A stretch of 64,000 nucleotides of DNA from Brenneria sp. hezel4-2-4 (GTDB lineage Bacteria > Pseudomonadota > Gammaproteobacteria > Enterobacterales > Enterobacteriaceae), in contig NZ_JABJXS010000001.1 of NCBI RefSeq assembly GCF_013155275.1, positions 372,001 through 436,000 of the forward strand. Reading direction: 5' to 3'. The position numbers and the translations under genes are program-made. The notes under the pieces are model-generated. The model was not told where the DNA came from. It saw nothing but the letters and a program-made list of their open reading frames with translations, and made no database searches. Positions 1-10,377 of this stretch are shown here, piece by piece; position 1 is the stretch's first letter; every line of letters begins with the position of its first letter.

Positions 1-431
1 GGCGCATAGGAAATAACGCCTTTTTTGGTAAACAGATAAGCCACCGAACCATCCGTGCCGAGGTTGCCGCCGCTCTTGGAAAAAGCGTGGCGCACTTCGG
101 AAACCGTGCGATTACGGTTGTCGCTCAGACATTCAACCATCACCGCCGTACCGCCGGGGCCGTAACCTTCATAAATGATGGTTTCCATGTTGTTGTCTTC
201 GTCGCCACCCACTCCGCGGGCGATGGCGCGGTTCAGGGTATCGCGCGTCATGTTGTTGGACAGGGCTTTATCGATGGCGGCGCGCAGACGCGGGTTTGAT
301 CCCGGATCGCCGCCGCCCAGCCTGGCGGCGGTAACCAGTTCGCGGATAATCTTGGTAAAGATTTTGCCGCGTTTCGCGTCCTGTGCTGCTTTACGATGCT
401 TTGTGTTGGCCCACTTACTATGACCTGCCAT
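1..431 (-). CDS. yebC: YebC/TACO1-family protein, partial
   Basis: N-terminal part of a YebC family protein; the gene runs off the left edge, so about 143 residues of roughly 246 are visible. The protein opens [20 protein letters not shown] and continues through the family stretches around [18 protein letters not shown] and [14 protein letters not shown], which are diagnostic. YebC proteins have been described as transcriptional regulators and, more recently, as translation factors that relieve ribosome stalling on proline-rich motifs; which applies here cannot be told from sequence. The ATG at 431 is 27 bases after the nudB stop and is the last visible gene of the minus-strand aspS-nudB-yebC run, the E. 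coli order (ruvC would follow). Nothing abnormal in the visible part. Confidence 0.95.
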   Translation of the reverse strand, partial: MAGHSKWANTKHRKAAQDAKRGKIFTKIIRELVTAARLGGGDPGSNPRLRAAIDKALSNNMTRDTLNRAIARGVGGDEDNNMETIIYEGYGPGGTAVMVECLSDNRNRTVSEVRHAFSKSGGNLGTDGSVAYLFTKKGVISYA

Positions 432-458
432 AAAAATCTCCGAAAAAAGCCTGTTTGT

Positions 459-902
459 TCAGGCCGGATAAATAACAAATTCCTCAATCGCCTGCCGGTT
501 GCTCCACGACTTGGTAAGCCGCGCCGCGCTGGGCGCATCCAGCCACTGGTAAGCGAGGTGTTCGGTAATCGCCACCTCGCGTTCCTCGGGTAGCGCCAGA
601 CAGAACCAGTGTTCTGTGTTGCGCGTCACCCCCGGCGCATAGCGACGTCTTAAATGAGCAAATAGCTCAAACTCAATACAGCGCTGACAGTCAAAGAGTG
701 ATAACGCCTCTGCGGATATATCAATATTAACTTCTTCTTTAACTTCACGCTGTGCGGCCGACGGCGCATTTTCGCCTTCCTCAATGCTCCCGGTGACGGA
801 TTGCCAGAAATCAGGATCATCACGCCGTTGCAGCATCAGCACCCGCCCGGTGTCACGGGCATAAATCACCACCAGAACCGAAACGGGCCGCTTGTATTTC
901 AT
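459..902 (-). CDS. nudB: Dihydroneopterin triphosphate diphosphatase (Nudix)
   Basis: 147 residues, starting MKYKRPVSVLVVIYA. A Nudix box is visible at residues 38-60: G38, E44, R52-E53 and E56-E57 are in place, while the usual glycine near its end is N59, as in the E. coli family member. NudB removes pyrophosphate from dihydroneopterin triphosphate in folate synthesis (family knowledge). The frame is open upstream to 974, but that extension lies inside aspS and has no family similarity; the ATG at 902 lies directly after the aspS stop (904-906), so the two are almost certainly co-transcribed and translationally coupled. yebC follows after 27 bases. Confidence 0.95.
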   Translation of the reverse strand: MKYKRPVSVLVVIYARDTGRVLMLQRRDDPDFWQSVTGSIEEGENAPSAAQREVKEEVNIDISAEALSLFDCQRCIEFELFAHLRRRYAPGVTRNTEHWFCLALPEEREVAITEHLAYQWLDAPSAARLTKSWSNRQAIEEFVIYPA

Positions 903-903
903 C

Positions 904-2700
904 TTATTGGTTCCCGGATTTACCGTCCTGCGCCGCTTTCCCTTTCCCCACCACGGCAATCGACAACTCCTCAAGCGCGGTTGGGTTGGCGAAGCTCGGG
1001 GCTTCCGTCATCAGACACGCCGCCGCCGTGGTTTTCGGGAAAGCGATAACATCGCGAATATTATCGGTGCCGGTCAGCAACATCACCAGACGATCCAGAC
1101 CGAACGCCAGTCCGGCATGCGGCGGGGTGCCGAATTTCAGCGCGTCCAGCAGAAAGCCGAATTTTTCGCGCTGTTCGTGCTCGTTGATGCCCAGAATGCC
1201 GAACACCGTTTGCTGCATATCGCCGTTATGAATACGCACAGAGCCGCCGCCGACTTCATAACCGTTCAGCACCATGTCGTAGGCGTTGGCGATGGCCGCT
1301 ACCGGATTGGCGGCAAGTTCGGATGGGGACATGTCGCGCGGCGCGGTAAACGGATGGTGCATGGCCGCCAGGCCGCCTTCGCCGTCGTCTTCAAACATCG
1401 GGAAGTCGATAACCCACAATGGCGCCCAGCTCCCTTCCCGGGTTAGGCTCAGATCGCGGCCCAGCTTCAAACGCAACGCGCCAAGCGCATCCGTCACCAC
1501 TTTGGCGCTGTCGGCGCCAAAGAACAGGATATCGCCATCGGCGGCGCCGGTACGCTCCAGCAGCGCGGACAATACCTCTTCACTGAGGAATTTGGCCACC
1601 GGGCTTTGTACGCCCTCAAGACCTTTGGCGCGTTCGTTAACCTTGATATAGGCCAGACCTTTGGCGCCATAGATTTCGATAAACTTGCCGTACTCATCGA
1701 TCTGCTTGCGGCTAAGCTTCGCGCCATCGGGAACGCGGATAGCCGCGACGCGGCCTTTGGCATCGTTCGCCGGGCCGGAAAAAACTTTGAATTCAATATC
1801 TTTTACCAGATCGGCCACATCCACCAGTTCCAGCGGGTTGCGCAAATCCGGCTTGTCCGAACCAAAACGGCGCATGGCTTCGGCAAATGTCATGATCGGG
1901 AACGCGCCCAGATCCACGCCTTTGATTTCCAGCCACAGTTCGCGCACCAGTTTTTCCATCACCTCACGCACCTGCGAAGCGCTCATGAACGAGGTTTCCA
2001 CATCGATCTGGGTAAATTCAGGCTGGCGGTCGGCGCGTAAATCTTCATCGCGGAAGCATTTGACGATTTGATAATAGCGATCGAAACCGGACATCATCAG
2101 CAGCTGTTTGAACAACTGGGGCGACTGCGGCAGCGCATAGAATTTGCCTTTGTGCACCCGGCTCGGCACCAGATAGTCACGCGCTCCTTCCGGCGTCGCT
2201 TTGGTCAACATCGGCGTTTCAATATCCAGAAAACCGTGATCGTCCATAAAACGACGCACAAAGCTGGTAATGCGCGCACGGGATTTCAGACGCTGAGCCA
2301 TTTCAGGGCGGCGCAAATCCAGATAACGGTACTTGAGACGCGCCTCTTCCGTGTTGGTCTGGTTCGAGTCCAGCGGCAGCGGCTCGGAGCGGTTGATGAT
2401 GGTCAGCGCCGTGGCAAGAACTTCCACTTCACCGGTGGCCATATCCCGGTTGATTTGACTGTCAGGACGGGCGCGTACTACGCCTTTCAGTTGAATACAG
2501 AATTCGTTGCGCAGTTCGGATGCCTGTTTCAGTACATCCTGCCGATCCGGATCAAAGAACACCTGCACCAGACCTTCGCGGTCGCGCATATCGATAAAAA
2601 TCAAACCACCCAGATCGCGACGGCGGTTAACCCAACCGCACAATGTCACTTCCTGGCCCACATGGGACAAATTCAACTGCCCGCAATATTCAGTACGCAT
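904..2700 (-). CDS. aspS: Aspartyl-tRNA synthetase
   Basis: 598 residues, cytosolic class II aminoacyl-tRNA synthetase that charges tRNA-Asp. It opens [20 protein letters not shown] with the N-terminal OB-fold anticodon-binding domain (about residues 1-110), followed by the catalytic domain with motif 2 around [16 protein letters not shown] and motif 3 [13 protein letters not shown] near the C-terminus; the bacterial GAD insertion lies between. An in-frame GTG lies one codon upstream (2703), but the ATG at 2700 has AAGGA seven bases upstream and gives the family start. First gene of the aspS-nudB-yebC operon, with a candidate promoter at 2828-2856. Confidence 0.97.
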   Translation of the reverse strand: MRTEYCGQLNLSHVGQEVTLCGWVNRRRDLGGLIFIDMRDREGLVQVFFDPDRQDVLKQASELRNEFCIQLKGVVRARPDSQINRDMATGEVEVLATALTIINRSEPLPLDSNQTNTEEARLKYRYLDLRRPEMAQRLKSRARITSFVRRFMDDHGFLDIETPMLTKATPEGARDYLVPSRVHKGKFYALPQSPQLFKQLLMMSGFDRYYQIVKCFRDEDLRADRQPEFTQIDVETSFMSASQVREVMEKLVRELWLEIKGVDLGAFPIMTFAEAMRRFGSDKPDLRNPLELVDVADLVKDIEFKVFSGPANDAKGRVAAIRVPDGAKLSRKQIDEYGKFIEIYGAKGLAYIKVNERAKGLEGVQSPVAKFLSEEVLSALLERTGAADGDILFFGADSAKVVTDALGALRLKLGRDLSLTREGSWAPLWVIDFPMFEDDGEGGLAAMHHPFTAPRDMSPSELAANPVAAIANAYDMVLNGYEVGGGSVRIHNGDMQQTVFGILGINEHEQREKFGFLLDALKFGTPPHAGLAFGLDRLVMLLTGTDNIRDVIAFPKTTAAACLMTEAPSFANPTALEELSIAVVGKGKAAQDGKSGNQ

Positions 2701-2827
2701 CACTATGTCCTTTTACTCAGCCGCACAACCCACCCCTTTTCGCCGCACTGAGCGGTTGAAAAAGCCGTGGTATCTTTGCTGAACGGCATGGTTTTTCTGG
2801 ATTACTGTCCGATGAAAAAAGGCGGCT

Positions 2828-2856
2828 ATTATAAAGGAAATTCGCCCGGACGATAA
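2828..2856 (-). promoter_or_regulatory. Candidate sigma-70 promoter for aspS operon
   Basis: On the minus strand a perfect TATAAT -10 hexamer lies at 2833-2828. Seventeen bases upstream is TTATCG (2856-2851), a weak -35. The leader to the aspS ATG would be about 120 bases. The -10 is clear; the -35 assignment is tentative. Confidence 0.4.
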
Positions 2857-2966
2857 GTATGAAGGTAACGCTCTGCGGCTAGCCCGCACACTCTTTTTGA
2901 CAATTTTCGTTATCGGTTAATGAAATGATCGCTAATATAGGCTTAATTTGTTACCGGAACAAAACA

Positions 2967-3779
2967 ATGTATATCGGATTACCCCAATGGCAACATCCTG
3001 CCTGGAGTCGTTTAGGATTGCACGATCTGGCGGATTATTCCCGCTACTTTAACTGTGTTGAAGGGAATACGACTTTTTATGCGTTGCCCAGCCGTGAACT
3101 GGTGATGCGCTGGCGTGATATGACTAGCGATGATTTTCGATTCTGCTTTAAATTTCCGTCCGCCATCAGCCATCTGGCTGGGCTGCGCAACTGTGAACAG
3201 GAGGTGCTCGGCTTCTACCAATGTCTGGCCCCGCTGGCATCGCGGATTGGGCAACTCTGGGTTCAGTTGCCCGCGGCTTTCGGCCCGGCCCAGCTTCCCA
3301 CGCTGTGGCAATTTCTCGACGCGCTGCCGCAAGGCTTCAGCTACGGCGTTGAGGTTCGCCACCCAGATTTTTTCGCCAAAGGCGAGAGTGAACGCGCCTT
3401 GAATCAGGGGTTACGGAAGCGTGGGATGAACCGCGTTATCATGGACAGCCGCCCGGTACATCATGCCGCGCCGGACAGTCCGGCGATGCGGGAGGCGCAA
3501 CGCAAAAAACCGCGCGTCCCGGTTCATGCCGTGTTGACCGCCACGCAACCGTTAATTCGCTTTATCGGCAGTGAGGATCTTGAGGAAAATCGGTCCTGGT
3601 TTCAGCCGTGGCTCAATAAACTGCCGCAATGGTCTCACGCGCGACCTTTTCTGTTTATTCATACGCCCGATATCGGCGATGCGCCGTTGCTGGCGCAACA
3701 GCTCTGGCCGTTACTGGCCGGTATTATTCCCACGATGCCCGCGCCGCCAGACTGGCCTCAGCAGGCATCCCTGTTTTAA
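2967..3779 (+). CDS. yecE: DUF72 family protein YecE
   Basis: 270 residues, opening MYIGLPQWQHPAWSRLGL, matching YecE of E. coli (about 272 residues) in the DUF72 family. The fold is a TIM barrel; the biochemical activity is not established. Family stretches visible are EGNTTFYALPS near the start, FCFKFPSAISH, and a C-terminal FLFIHTPD. The frame is open from 2925, but the ATG at 2967 fits the family start; the preceding GGAAC is a modest ribosome-binding site. It lies upstream of yecN and cmoAB in the same direction, the E. coli order, with about 200 bases to yecN, so it may be a separate transcript. Confidence 0.93.
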   Translation: MYIGLPQWQHPAWSRLGLHDLADYSRYFNCVEGNTTFYALPSRELVMRWRDMTSDDFRFCFKFPSAISHLAGLRNCEQEVLGFYQCLAPLASRIGQLWVQLPAAFGPAQLPTLWQFLDALPQGFSYGVEVRHPDFFAKGESERALNQGLRKRGMNRVIMDSRPVHHAAPDSPAMREAQRKKPRVPVHAVLTATQPLIRFIGSEDLEENRSWFQPWLNKLPQWSHARPFLFIHTPDIGDAPLLAQQLWPLLAGIIPTMPAPPDWPQQASLF

Positions 3780-3980
3780 TAACCATTTGTTGTTGACTGA
3801 CAAAGACTGATAACTCATGTGAATAACCGCGGCGCGCCCGTTATTCATTAGTTCTTTTCCTTATAAACGTAACTATAACCGGGTTCATTTCAGATAAAAA
3901 AAGTTGGCTTTACAGGCGACAGTTCTGCCAGGGAAAGCTATTATTCTGCAAGCCGTTTTCGGTCAGTCATGGAGTTAAAA

Positions 3981-4376
3981 ATGGTAAGCGCGCTCTACGT
4001 AGTGCTTGGCGCATTGTTGTTGATCAAGTTGTCTGTCGACGTGGTTAAACTCAGAATGCAGTACCGCGTAGCCTATGGCGATGGTGGATTTTATGAACTA
4101 CAGACGGCCATCCGGGTTCATGGCAATGCGGTGGAATATATTCCTATCGGCGCTATTCTGTTGGTTTTGATGGAGATGAACGGCGCCATCGTCGCGATGA
4201 TCCACCTGTGCGGCATGCTGTTGATTGTCGGGCGTCTGTTTCATTACTACGGTCTGCGGCAGCGTGAGTTTCGCTGGAGACGCTCGGGCATGGCGGCAAC
4301 CTATGTCTCATTACTCCTGATGTCGCTGGTCAACCTCTATTATCTTCCCTGGGAAATGGTTTTTACCCTGTATTAA
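3981..4376 (+). CDS. yecN: MAPEG family inner-membrane protein YecN
   Basis: 131 residues, start MVSALYVVLGALLLIKLSVD, closely matching E. coli YecN. Family stretches are LRMQYRVAYGDGG, IRVHGNAVEYIPI and FRWRRSGM. Four hydrophobic segments are visible (about 3-20, 50-70, 72-92 and 105-125), as expected of MAPEG membrane proteins, a superfamily that includes glutathione-dependent enzymes; no activity is known for YecN. The ATG at 3981 is chosen over 3969 because GGAG at 3971-3974 is at correct spacing and the family begins here. Confidence 0.93.
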   Translation: MVSALYVVLGALLLIKLSVDVVKLRMQYRVAYGDGGFYELQTAIRVHGNAVEYIPIGAILLVLMEMNGAIVAMIHLCGMLLIVGRLFHYYGLRQREFRWRRSGMAATYVSLLLMSLVNLYYLPWEMVFTLY

Positions 4377-4487
4377 GCCCTCTCGCGCCCCAAGTCATGC
4401 CGGGTTCGGATGATGTCGACCGGCAGCCAATACGCCGGTAGCTTGAAAGATGCAGGGTATACATGCTTTCTTGCATCATTCTGCTAG

Positions 4488-6241
<1,754 letters not shown>

Positions 6242-6251
6242 GGTTATGGGC

Positions 6252-6283
6252 AGAAAAAAAGCCCCGGCAACACGCCGGGGCTT
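6252..6283 (-). terminator. Rho-independent terminator after cutC
   Basis: Perfect inverted repeat with arms 6259-6268 and 6274-6283 (GCCCCGGC core, 5-base loop). On the minus strand it is followed by seven T residues, a textbook terminator for cutC. On the plus strand no T-run follows, so for cmoB it would act only weakly. It is about 80 bases beyond the cutC stop. Confidence 0.85.
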
Positions 6284-6361
6284 GGTACTCGCAAGCAAAC
6301 CTGTCGGTATGCTGCGCGGCAAGGGTGCTCTGGCAGGTTGATATGCACAACCTGAAAACAG

Positions 6362-7120
6362 TTATGAAACCGATGATGTTGCACGGTCTGTGCTTAATGC
6401 TCGTTTCATCGCAGCCACCACATCGCCATCAACACAATACTGGCTAAACTCATCCATATCGGTATCTGAGCACATGGACACACCAATTTTGCGATAGCGC
6501 ATCACTGATGGCATCCACAGTCCGGCAGAGCTATGCAGTTCCTGAATACCGCTTTGCTGGAATTTATGGAGATTGGTCAATCGCACACCGGATCCGGCCA
6601 TAATGATTGGACCGCGGCTGGCATGAGTTAGTTCACGCAATAATACCAATCCGTTTTCGGCAGTCTGCTGTTGCCCGGACGACAGGATCCGGGCGACGCC
6701 CAAATCCGTCAGTTGTTCCAGCGCAATATAAGGATTCAGGCACATATCGAACGCGCGGTGAAAAGTCACCGCCATTCCCCGGGTCAGCGACATAATCTCT
6801 TTCATCCGCGGTAAATCGACATGCCCTTCAGCATCAAGAATACCGATAACCACACCAGGAAAACCCATCTCCCGAATTTGCTCAATATCATATTTAATCG
6901 ACGCGAATTCGCTGGCGCTATAGCAAAAATCACCGCCGCGGGGACGCACAATAGGATGAACGGGAATCGCTATTTTCTCACGAGCAAGGCGCAAGGCTCC
7001 GTATGCCGGCGTTAATCCCCCGTCCCGTAAGCCGGAGCATAGCTCAATTCGATCCGCACCCGCCTGTTCTGCGGTGATTGCGCACTCAATGCGATAACAA
7101 CATACCTCCAGTTTTGGCAT
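6362..7120 (-). CDS. cutC: CutC family protein
   Basis: 252 residues, TIM-barrel CutC family, linked to copper homeostasis in older work; in E. coli part of that phenotype was later attributed to the sRNA MicL made from the cutC 3' end. Signature stretches are [28 protein letters not shown] and TFHRAFDMC. The ATG at 7120 is preferred over 7132: GGAGGTGG lies directly upstream of 7120, and using 7132 would place that ribosome-binding site inside the gene. In E. coli torZ/torY separate cmoB from cutC; here they are absent. Confidence 0.95.
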   Translation of the reverse strand: MPKLEVCCYRIECAITAEQAGADRIELCSGLRDGGLTPAYGALRLAREKIAIPVHPIVRPRGGDFCYSASEFASIKYDIEQIREMGFPGVVIGILDAEGHVDLPRMKEIMSLTRGMAVTFHRAFDMCLNPYIALEQLTDLGVARILSSGQQQTAENGLVLLRELTHASRGPIIMAGSGVRLTNLHKFQQSGIQELHSSAGLWMPSVMRYRKIGVSMCSDTDMDEFSQYCVDGDVVAAMKRALSTDRATSSVS

Positions 7121-7326
7121 ATCCACCTCCATTTAACGCTGCTGAATACCACTAAATTTCATTTCCCTAAATTACGCGGGATCGTCCATGAATTACGTGA
7201 ATTGATAACTATGGCATTCAAGCGTGCGCCATGAGGAGACCAGGGTCACAATGAATACGATAAATACCTGCAATAAATATGACATAAACCACAATTCTAT
7301 TAATGTGTTTAGCAGGAGGATAAATC

Positions 7327-7425
7327 GTGAAACGCTGGCTGCTCGGTCACAACAATTTCCGTCAGCGCCGCTTTCATAGGTCACCGTTTTCACTTGCCAC
7401 AATATCCCGAATATCAAATGGGTGA
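7327..7425 (+). other. Short ORF with strong ribosome-binding site, possible gene remnant
   Basis: A GTG at 7327 is preceded by AGGAGG (7314-7319) at the optimal 7-base spacing. The frame encodes 32 residues (MKRWLLGHNNFRQRRFHRSP then SLATISRISNG), rich in arginine. Its last 50 bases are antisense to the 3' end of yecM. I recognise no family. It could be the 5' stub of a deleted gene, a short basic peptide, or chance. Confidence 0.25.
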
Positions 7426-7940
7426 AACTTTATGGTTACCTTCCCATTGGTGACGGCCAACGTGGGATTAGGGATACGCTCTTTTTCACCCTGCGGCGAA
7501 CTGAAATTAATTTTTACGCCCGGCGTACGCAATGCTTCATCGGATAAACCGGCTAGCGCTCTCTGATGCAGAGTATCCGGATCGCCCGGCAGCAGTAACT
7601 CCACATGCTCCCATCCTTCATGCGGATAATGTTTTTTTCCCGGCCAGGGTAACTCAATACAATCGATGCGCCAGGGGCCGATTTTGATTGCCGAATTTAA
7701 TATAAACAGACAAATAGGTCGCCCATTAATCCTATTTTCGGAAAGCAGGCTTCCGATGTTCAACATCTGTGTTTTCCAGCGTTCCGCGGTCGCGTTCTGA
7801 TGGCAGCGCAACGAAATGTGATCGGCGTTGAACTGCGCCAAATCCAGTTGAAGCACCGCCGCAAACTCCTTCAATTCTTGCTCGAAACGAACCAGATCCA
7901 CCGCCAAATCTTCAGGCAACATATAAGTATGACTCCTCAT
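7374..7940 (-). CDS. yecM: VOC superfamily protein YecM
   Basis: 188 residues, matching YecM, a single-domain member of the vicinal-oxygen-chelate fold; no reaction is established. Conserved stretches are ADHISLRCHQNATAERW, GRPICLF, ELPWPGKKHYPHEGWEHVE and the C-terminal NPTLAVTNGKVTIKFHP. The histidines and acidic residues in the second and third of these could form a metal site (inference). The ATG at 7940 starts MRSHTYMLPEDLA; an internal Met at residue 7 is an alternative. Between cutC and argS it has its usual neighbours. Confidence 0.93.
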   Translation of the reverse strand: MRSHTYMLPEDLAVDLVRFEQELKEFAAVLQLDLAQFNADHISLRCHQNATAERWKTQMLNIGSLLSENRINGRPICLFILNSAIKIGPWRIDCIELPWPGKKHYPHEGWEHVELLLPGDPDTLHQRALAGLSDEALRTPGVKINFSSPQGEKERIPNPTLAVTNGKVTIKFHPFDIRDIVASENGDL

Positions 7941-8228
7941 TAGCCACGCAAATTATCAGGGGCAATTTACAGGGTGAGAATATCACCATCCATCACTTTT
8001 TAATGCGGTTATATTTTTATTCTTTTTTGGTTATTCGTGCTTTCGGCGCCAAAAGTCATCGTGAAATCGGGATAAACAGAATCAACAGGATTGATTAATA
8101 ATCCTAAAAATGCCTGCTATTTATTGACATACCGATCCTCGCCTAACCTTTGTTGAGAGTTGTCTTAAATAAAATCACACCCATTGAATGAAGAAAAGAA
8201 ACAGGATAATTTGAACGTCCAAATAATA
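7941..8228. other. Gene-free stretch upstream of yecM
   Basis: AT-rich spacer between yecM and a small membrane ORF. It should hold the yecM promoter. A TTGACA is present near 8123 on the plus strand, but no good -10 follows at 16-18 bases. No repeat, tRNA or further reading frame is seen. Confidence 0.5.
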
Positions 8229-8363
8229 ATGCGAGTCTTCATCATGATGCTATTAATCATTTCAATTCTGCTGGTCATTATTGCGGCATATGCTATTTTT
8301 CGCCACTTTAAAACCAAGAGCGAACACAAAATCGGCGTAAACTCAAAGACAAAGAAACGTTAA
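8229..8363 (+). CDS. Putative small single-pass membrane protein
   Basis: 44-residue frame, MRVFIMMLLIISILLVIIAA followed by YAIFRHFKTKSEHKIGVNSK and TKKR. One unbroken hydrophobic segment of about 20 residues is followed by a strongly basic tail, the look of a small inner-membrane protein with its C-terminus in the cytosol. An in-frame TTG at 8211 (50 residues) has AGGA four bases upstream and may be the real start; the ATG at 8229 has no clear ribosome-binding site. I do not recognise a family. It lies alone in the yecM-argS gap, in the argS direction. The bias of hydrophobic and basic residues argues for coding, but it may be chance. Confidence 0.45.
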   Translation: MRVFIMMLLIISILLVIIAAYAIFRHFKTKSEHKIGVNSKTKKR

Positions 8364-8499
8364 GAACGAGACGTTCGGTTACCCCTGTTTCACATAAAAA
8401 TTTCAATACGCCAGCCAAATATCATTTTTTATCTCATCCCGTCTCCCGTCACTTTCAATGTAAGCATGTCACTTCCCACCGCGCGCCCCGCCCCATCTG

Positions 8500-8528
8500 C
8501 TGACTCGTAAAGGCAAATATGGTATAAG
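8500..8528 (+). promoter_or_regulatory. Candidate sigma-70 promoter for argS
   Basis: CTGACT (8500-8505), a 17-base spacer, then TATAAG (8523-8528). Transcription would begin near 8535, giving a 25-base leader with AAGG just before the argS GTG. Confidence 0.55.
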
Positions 8529-8559
8529 CAGGGCTTGATTTTTTATTTAAGGTAAACCG

Positions 8560-10290
8560 GTGAATATTCAGGCTCTTCTCTCCGAAAAAGTTAGCCAGGC
8601 ATTGGCCGCAGCGGGCGCTCCTATTGGTAGCGAAGCGCAGGTCCGCCAGTCGGCGAAAGTACAGTTTGGCGATTATCAGGCTAACGGCGTTATGGCCGTT
8701 GCCAAAAAACTTGGCATGCCTCCGCGTCAATTGGCGGAAAAAGTCGTTCAGCTTTTAGCGCTGGATGGCATCGCAGAAAAAACAGAAATCGCAGGCCCGG
8801 GTTTTATTAATATCTTTCTCGATAAACAGTGGGTTGCCCGCCAGGTAGAGAATGCGCTGATCGCGCCCAAACTGGGCGTAACACCGGTTGAATCGCAAAC
8901 TATCGTGGTTGATTATTCAGCCCCCAATGTGGCCAAGGAGATGCATGTCGGCCACCTGCGCTCCACCATTATTGGCGATGCGGCGGTGCGTACATTGGAA
9001 TTCCTGGGTCACCGCGTCATCCGGGCCAACCATGTCGGTGATTGGGGCACGCAGTTCGGGATGCTGATCGCCTATCTTGAAAAAGTGCAGAATGACAATG
9101 CCGGAGAGATGGCGCTATCTGACCTTGAAGCGTTCTACCGGGAAGCGAAAAAGCATTATGACGACGATGCCGAGTTCGCGGAACGAGCCCGGCGCTATGT
9201 GGTAAAACTACAGGGCGGCGATGAATATTGCCGTCAGATGTGGCGCAAGCTCGTGGACATCACCATGACGCAGAATCAGATCTCCTATGAGCGCCTTAAC
9301 GTCACGCTGACGAAAGACGATGTCATGGGCGAGAGCCTGTACAACAGCATGTTGCCGGGCATCGTCGCCGATCTGAAAGCGCAAGGTCTGGCGGTTGAGA
9401 GCGAAGGCGCAACGGTTGTTTTCCTTGATGAATTCAAGAACAAGGAAGGCGAACCGATGGGCGTTATCATCCAGAAAAAGGATGGCGGCTATCTCTACAC
9501 CACAACCGATATCGCCTGTGCGAAATACCGCTATGAAACGCTGCATGCCGACCGGGTGCTTTACTACATCGATTCGCGTCAGCACCAGCATCTGATGCAG
9601 GCCTGGGCGATTGTACGTAAGGCGGGCTACGTGCCGGATTCCGTCAGTCTGGAACATCATATGTTCGGCATGATGTTGGGCAAAGACGGCAAGCCGTTTA
9701 AAACCCGCGCCGGCGGCACCATTAAGCTTTCCGATCTGCTGGATGAGGCCTATGAGCGCGCCTGTAAGCTTATTGCCGAAAAAAATCCGCACATGGACAG
9801 CGACGAATTGCATGAGCTGGCGAAAGTGGTGTCCATCGGTGCGGTAAAATATGCCGACTTGTCCAAAAGCCGCACCACCGACTACATTTTTGACTGGGAT
9901 AACATGCTGGCGTTCGAAGGCAATACCGCGCCTTATATGCAGTATGCCTATACTCGCGTGGCCTCGATCTTTAAACGCGCGGACATTCAGGAAGGTAGCC
10001 TGACGCAGCCGGTTATGCTGAGTGAAGAACGTGAAATTGCCCTGGCCACCCGGTTGTTGCAATTTGAAGAAACCGTCACCACGGTTGCCCGCGACGGGAC
10101 GCCGCATGTGATGTGCGCCTATCTGTACGATCTGGCGGGGCTGTTCTCCGGTTTTTACGAACACTGCCCGATTTTGAATGCCGAAAACGATGAGGTTCGT
10201 CAAAGCCGCCTGAAACTGGCATTGCTGACGGCCAAAACGCTCAAACAAGGCCTGGATACGCTGGGTATTGCTACCGTAGAGAAGATGTAA
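8560..10290 (+). CDS. argS: Arginyl-tRNA synthetase
   Basis: 576 residues, class I synthetase charging tRNA-Arg. It opens [19 protein letters not shown], the arginine-specific N-terminal domain (about 1-110). The HIGH-type motif appears as HVGHLRST after APNVAKEM (about residues 122-137), the catalytic Rossmann fold follows, and the C-terminal anticodon-binding domain carries [17 protein letters not shown] canonical KMSKS is not evident, as is usual in many bacterial ArgRS. The start is a GTG (8560) with AAGG upstream, as in E. coli. Downstream, murJ is convergent, whereas in E. coli the flhA region follows: a rearrangement junction. Confidence 0.97.
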   Translation: MNIQALLSEKVSQALAAAGAPIGSEAQVRQSAKVQFGDYQANGVMAVAKKLGMPPRQLAEKVVQLLALDGIAEKTEIAGPGFINIFLDKQWVARQVENALIAPKLGVTPVESQTIVVDYSAPNVAKEMHVGHLRSTIIGDAAVRTLEFLGHRVIRANHVGDWGTQFGMLIAYLEKVQNDNAGEMALSDLEAFYREAKKHYDDDAEFAERARRYVVKLQGGDEYCRQMWRKLVDITMTQNQISYERLNVTLTKDDVMGESLYNSMLPGIVADLKAQGLAVESEGATVVFLDEFKNKEGEPMGVIIQKKDGGYLYTTTDIACAKYRYETLHADRVLYYIDSRQHQHLMQAWAIVRKAGYVPDSVSLEHHMFGMMLGKDGKPFKTRAGGTIKLSDLLDEAYERACKLIAEKNPHMDSDELHELAKVVSIGAVKYADLSKSRTTDYIFDWDNMLAFEGNTAPYMQYAYTRVASIFKRADIQEGSLTQPVMLSEEREIALATRLLQFEETVTTVARDGTPHVMCAYLYDLAGLFSGFYEHCPILNAENDEVRQSRLKLALLTAKTLKQGLDTLGIATVEKM

Positions 10291-10297
10291 ACTCCGG

Positions 10298-10353
10298 CCC
10301 TCCCCTTAACTGAACCGATCCCTAAACCTGGACATCAGTTTAGACGGGGAGGG
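10298..10353. terminator. Imperfect hairpin between convergent argS and murJ
   Basis: Arms CCCTCCCC (10298-10305) and GGGGAGGG (10346-10353), extended inward by TTAACTGA against TCAGTTTAG with small bulges. There is no T-run on either strand, so its terminator role is only suggested by its position between two convergent stops. Confidence 0.35.
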
Positions 10354-10377
10354 AGAAAACGAGTTTGGAAGAGCAAC

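Noticed and set aside
459-974. Longer NudB from 974
   Set aside because: The extra 24 codons lie inside aspS and are not family-like; the ATG at 902 directly follows the aspS stop.
2068-2751. 227-codon frame antisense to aspS
   Set aside because: Shadow of aspS codon bias; His/Gln/Arg-rich translation with no domain or start signal.
6515-6542. Possible sigma-E promoter in cutC (AGGAACTG on the minus strand)
   Set aside because: The -35-like part is good, but no acceptable sigma-E -10 follows at 15-17 bases, and the distance does not fit what I recall for E. coli MicL.
7193-7417. 74-codon minus-strand frame between yecM and cutC
   Set aside because: It begins inside the end of yecM without a ribosome-binding site; the hydrophobic last 30 residues alone are not enough to call a gene.
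9208-10248. 346-codon open frame antisense to argS
   Set aside because: It lies wholly opposite an intact, highly conserved synthetase and its translation has no recognisable protein pattern; it arises from GC-rich codon usage.
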